This document shows, one piece after another, positions 62,462 through 64,000 of a DNA stretch of 64,000 nucleotides; within the stretch, counting starts at the first letter, position 1, and every line of letters begins with the position of its first letter. The stretch covers positions 423,880 through 487,879 of the forward strand of contig CBJLMB010000001.1 of NCBI GenBank assembly GCA_966424055.1, in the 5' to 3' direction. This DNA is from Deminuibacter sp966424055 (GTDB lineage: Bacteria; Bacteroidota; Bacteroidia; Chitinophagales; Chitinophagaceae). The notes under the pieces were generated by a model. It ran no database searches and was not told the DNA's origin. It saw only the letters and a list, made by a program, of their open reading frames with translations. Both the position numbers and the translations under genes were made by a program.

Positions 62462-62719
62462 ATGGCTGAAAGAAATTTGCGTAAAACAAGGATTGGGGTG
62501 GTAAGCAGCAACAAAATGACTAAAACCATTACCGTTGCTGTGGAAAGAAAAGTAAAGCACCCTATCTACGGTAAGTTTGTAAAGAAAACTACCAAGTTTC
62601 ATGCTCATGATGAAAAGAACGAGTGCACAATCGGTGATATCGTAAAGATCATGGAAACTCGTCCGCTGAGCAAAACAAAACGTTGGAGACTGGTAGAAGT
62701 GGTAGAGAAAGCGAAATAA
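62462..62719 (+). CDS. rpsQ: 30S ribosomal protein S17
   Basis: The 85-residue protein has the S17 pattern RKTRIGVVSSNKMTKTITVA and KHPIYGKFVKKTTKFHAHDE, with the OB-fold end IVKIMETRPLSKTKRWRLVE. Length is normal. Confidence 0.97.
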   Translation: MAERNLRKTRIGVVSSNKMTKTITVAVERKVKHPIYGKFVKKTTKFHAHDEKNECTIGDIVKIMETRPLSKTKRWRLVEVVEKAK

Positions 62720-62771
62720 TCCCGCTGTTTTACATTTATAACAAGTTCACTGAACTGAAAAACTTTTTAAG

Positions 62772-63140
62772 ATGATTCAGCAAGAAAGCAGGCTCAATGT
62801 GGCCGATAACAGCGGCGCGAAAGAGGTGCTCTGTATCAGGGTGCTGGGCAACTCTGGCCAGGACTATGCTAAAATCGGCGATAAGATCGTGGTAACGGTA
62901 AAAGATGCCATCCCTGCAGGTGGTGTTAAAAAAGGTACCGTATCTAAAGCCGTTATTGTTCGTACCAAAAACAAATTACGCCGTAAAGACGGATCTTATA
63001 TCCGTTTCGACGACAACGCTGTGGTATTGCTCAACAACTCTGATGAGCCCAGGGGTACCCGTATCTTCGGACCCGTTGCCAGGGAATTGCGTGATAAAGG
63101 TTACATGAAAATCATCTCTCTGGCACCTGAGGTGTTATAG
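62772..63140 (+). CDS. rplN: 50S ribosomal protein L14
   Basis: The 122-residue protein has MIQQESRLNVADNSGAKEVL and FDDNAVVLLNNSDEPRGTRI, the usual L14 segments, and ends in ELRDKGYMKIISLAPEVL. It follows rpsQ after 52 nt. Confidence 0.98.
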   Translation: MIQQESRLNVADNSGAKEVLCIRVLGNSGQDYAKIGDKIVVTVKDAIPAGGVKKGTVSKAVIVRTKNKLRRKDGSYIRFDDNAVVLLNNSDEPRGTRIFGPVARELRDKGYMKIISLAPEVL

Positions 63141-63164
63141 TGAGTGGTGAATGGGAAAATTAGT

Positions 63165-63172
63165 TACCTTTG
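63165..63172 (+). promoter_or_regulatory. Internal promoter-like element before rplX
   Basis: TACCTTTG is identical to the -7 elements of rpsL, fusA and rpsJ, but no TTTG or TTG is seen about 19 nt upstream. It is followed by a CCCCC/GGGGG hairpin near 63199-63220, so it may provide extra transcription of rplX onward. Confidence 0.5.
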
Positions 63173-63277
63173 CCGCCCCAAATCTAAGCCCTCAACTCCC
63201 CCAGGCATAGCCGGAGGGGGAAAATGAGAGATAGTAAACAGAATTAAGAAAATGGTTGACTCCATAAACAATAAAAA

Positions 63278-63622
63278 ATGAGCAACAGATTTAAACCTAA
63301 ATACAATATCAAAAAAGGCGATTCGGTGGTTGTGATTGCCGGCGATGATAAAGATTTGAAAAAGCCCCGCCAGGTTTTGGAAGTTATCGTTGACAAAGGC
63401 CGCGTGGTTGTAGAAGGTGTGAACATCATCACCAAACATACCAAGCCTTCTGCCCAGAACACCAAGGGTGGTATTGTAAAAAAGGAAGCGCCCATCCATA
63501 TCAGCAATGTAATGCTGTGGGATGCTAAAGCCGGTGCGCCTGCCAAAGTAAAGCGCACACGCGAAGGCGAGGACAAAAAATTAGTTCGTATATCTAAAAA
63601 ATCCGGGGAGGCCATTAAATAA
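63278..63622 (+). CDS. rplX: 50S ribosomal protein L24
   Basis: The 114-residue protein has KPKYNIKKGDSVVVIAGDDK, the KOW motif, and EGVNIITKHTKPSAQNTKGG. L24 starts 50S assembly. The stop overlaps the rplE start by 1 nt (TAATG). Confidence 0.97.
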   Translation: MSNRFKPKYNIKKGDSVVVIAGDDKDLKKPRQVLEVIVDKGRVVVEGVNIITKHTKPSAQNTKGGIVKKEAPIHISNVMLWDAKAGAPAKVKRTREGEDKKLVRISKKSGEAIK

Positions 63623-64000
63623 TGAGTACCGTAAAATACACTCCGAGATTGGCAGACAAGTACAAAAAAGAAGTTGTACCTGCCTTAATGAAGAAGTTTG
63701 GTTACACCAGCATCATGCAGGCTCCTAAACTGGAGAAAATCTGTGTGAACCGTGGCGTGAACGGTGCGGTGGCCGACAAGAAAATGGTAGACGTGGCTGT
63801 TGAAGAGCTGACCATGATCACCGGCCAGAAAGCCGTATCTACTATGAGTAAAAAAGATATATCCAACTTTAAGTTGCGTAAAGGAATGCCCATCGGCGCC
63901 CGCGTTACCCTGCGTGGTGAAAAGATGTACGAATTCCTCGATCGTCTGATCTCCGTGGCCCTGCCCCGTGTACGTGACTTCAAAGGTATCAGCGATAAGG
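63622..64000 (+). CDS. rplE: 50S ribosomal protein L5, 3' partial
   Basis: The gene starts at ATG 63622, overlapping the rplX stop by 1 nt, and runs off the window after about 126 residues of about 185. Visible L5 segments are PRLADKYKKEVVPALMKKFG, LEKICVNRGVNGAVADKK and ITGQKAVSTMSKKDISNFKL. L5 binds 5S rRNA and lies near the P-site. Confidence 0.97.
   Translation, partial: MSTVKYTPRLADKYKKEVVPALMKKFGYTSIMQAPKLEKICVNRGVNGAVADKKMVDVAVEELTMITGQKAVSTMSKKDISNFKLRKGMPIGARVTLRGEKMYEFLDRLISVALPRVRDFKGISDK

Overview
The window looks like a chromosome segment of a Bacteroidota bacterium, most probably family Chitinophagaceae (inferred from gene content and protein style, not from a search). The signs are a SusD-type outer-membrane lipoprotein, a type IX secretion (T9SS) adhesin with a CHU_C-type C-terminus followed by PorP/SprF and OmpA partners, many secreted proteins of Bacteroidota type, almost no Shine-Dalgarno sequences, and promoters of the Bacteroidota form (TTTG, about 19 nt, TAnnTTTG). 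No rRNA, canonical tRNA, CRISPR array, IS element or prophage was found.

Positions 1-9062 hold a co-directional sulfur cluster: a partial SusD protein, two paralogous DoxX-like membrane proteins, a lipoprotein cytochrome c, a Tat-exported SoxC-type molybdopterin sulfite dehydrogenase, an FAD oxidoreductase and a YeiH-type putative sulfate exporter, closed by a strong bidirectional terminator. The simplest reading is uptake of a substrate, release of sulfite, periplasmic oxidation to sulfate and disposal of sulfate. Positions 9084-27320 are mostly housekeeping genes (a PAP2 phosphatase with an ArnT-like transferase, fabI, recN, a C4 zinc-ribbon coiled coil, NIF3, an aminodeoxychorismate lyase-like enzyme, TPR proteins, aroE, rdgB, ilvE) plus comA, which fixes sulfite into a sulfonate. 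An array of degenerate repeats of about 200 bp lies upstream of recN.

Positions 27674-45258 are a cell-surface region. A NACHT/STAND-type NTPase is divergent from a 3805-residue T9SS adhesin that contains seven related N-terminal modules, many Ig-like domains (seven in an exact 267-bp tandem array), an FN3-like domain and a type B T9SS signal. PorP/SprF and OmpA-family partners follow at once.

Positions 45438-64000 carry the str and S10 ribosomal genes, but the str operon is broken up. rpsL-rpsG, fusA and rpsJ onward each have their own promoter, and the first two have their own terminators. Between rpsG and fusA sit a two-component system, a UspA-like protein, a bestrophin, a DoxX protein and a BNR-4 protein. 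Between fusA and rpsJ is an opposite-strand pair made of a GH75-like protein and a small lipoprotein. A set of four heptamers at exact 11-bp spacing precedes the UspA gene and resembles a PhoB/OmpR-type operator. The S10 operon has unusually long, hairpin-rich gaps, including a cloverleaf-like element before rplC and an 88-bp repeat on each side of rpmC. The window ends inside rplE.
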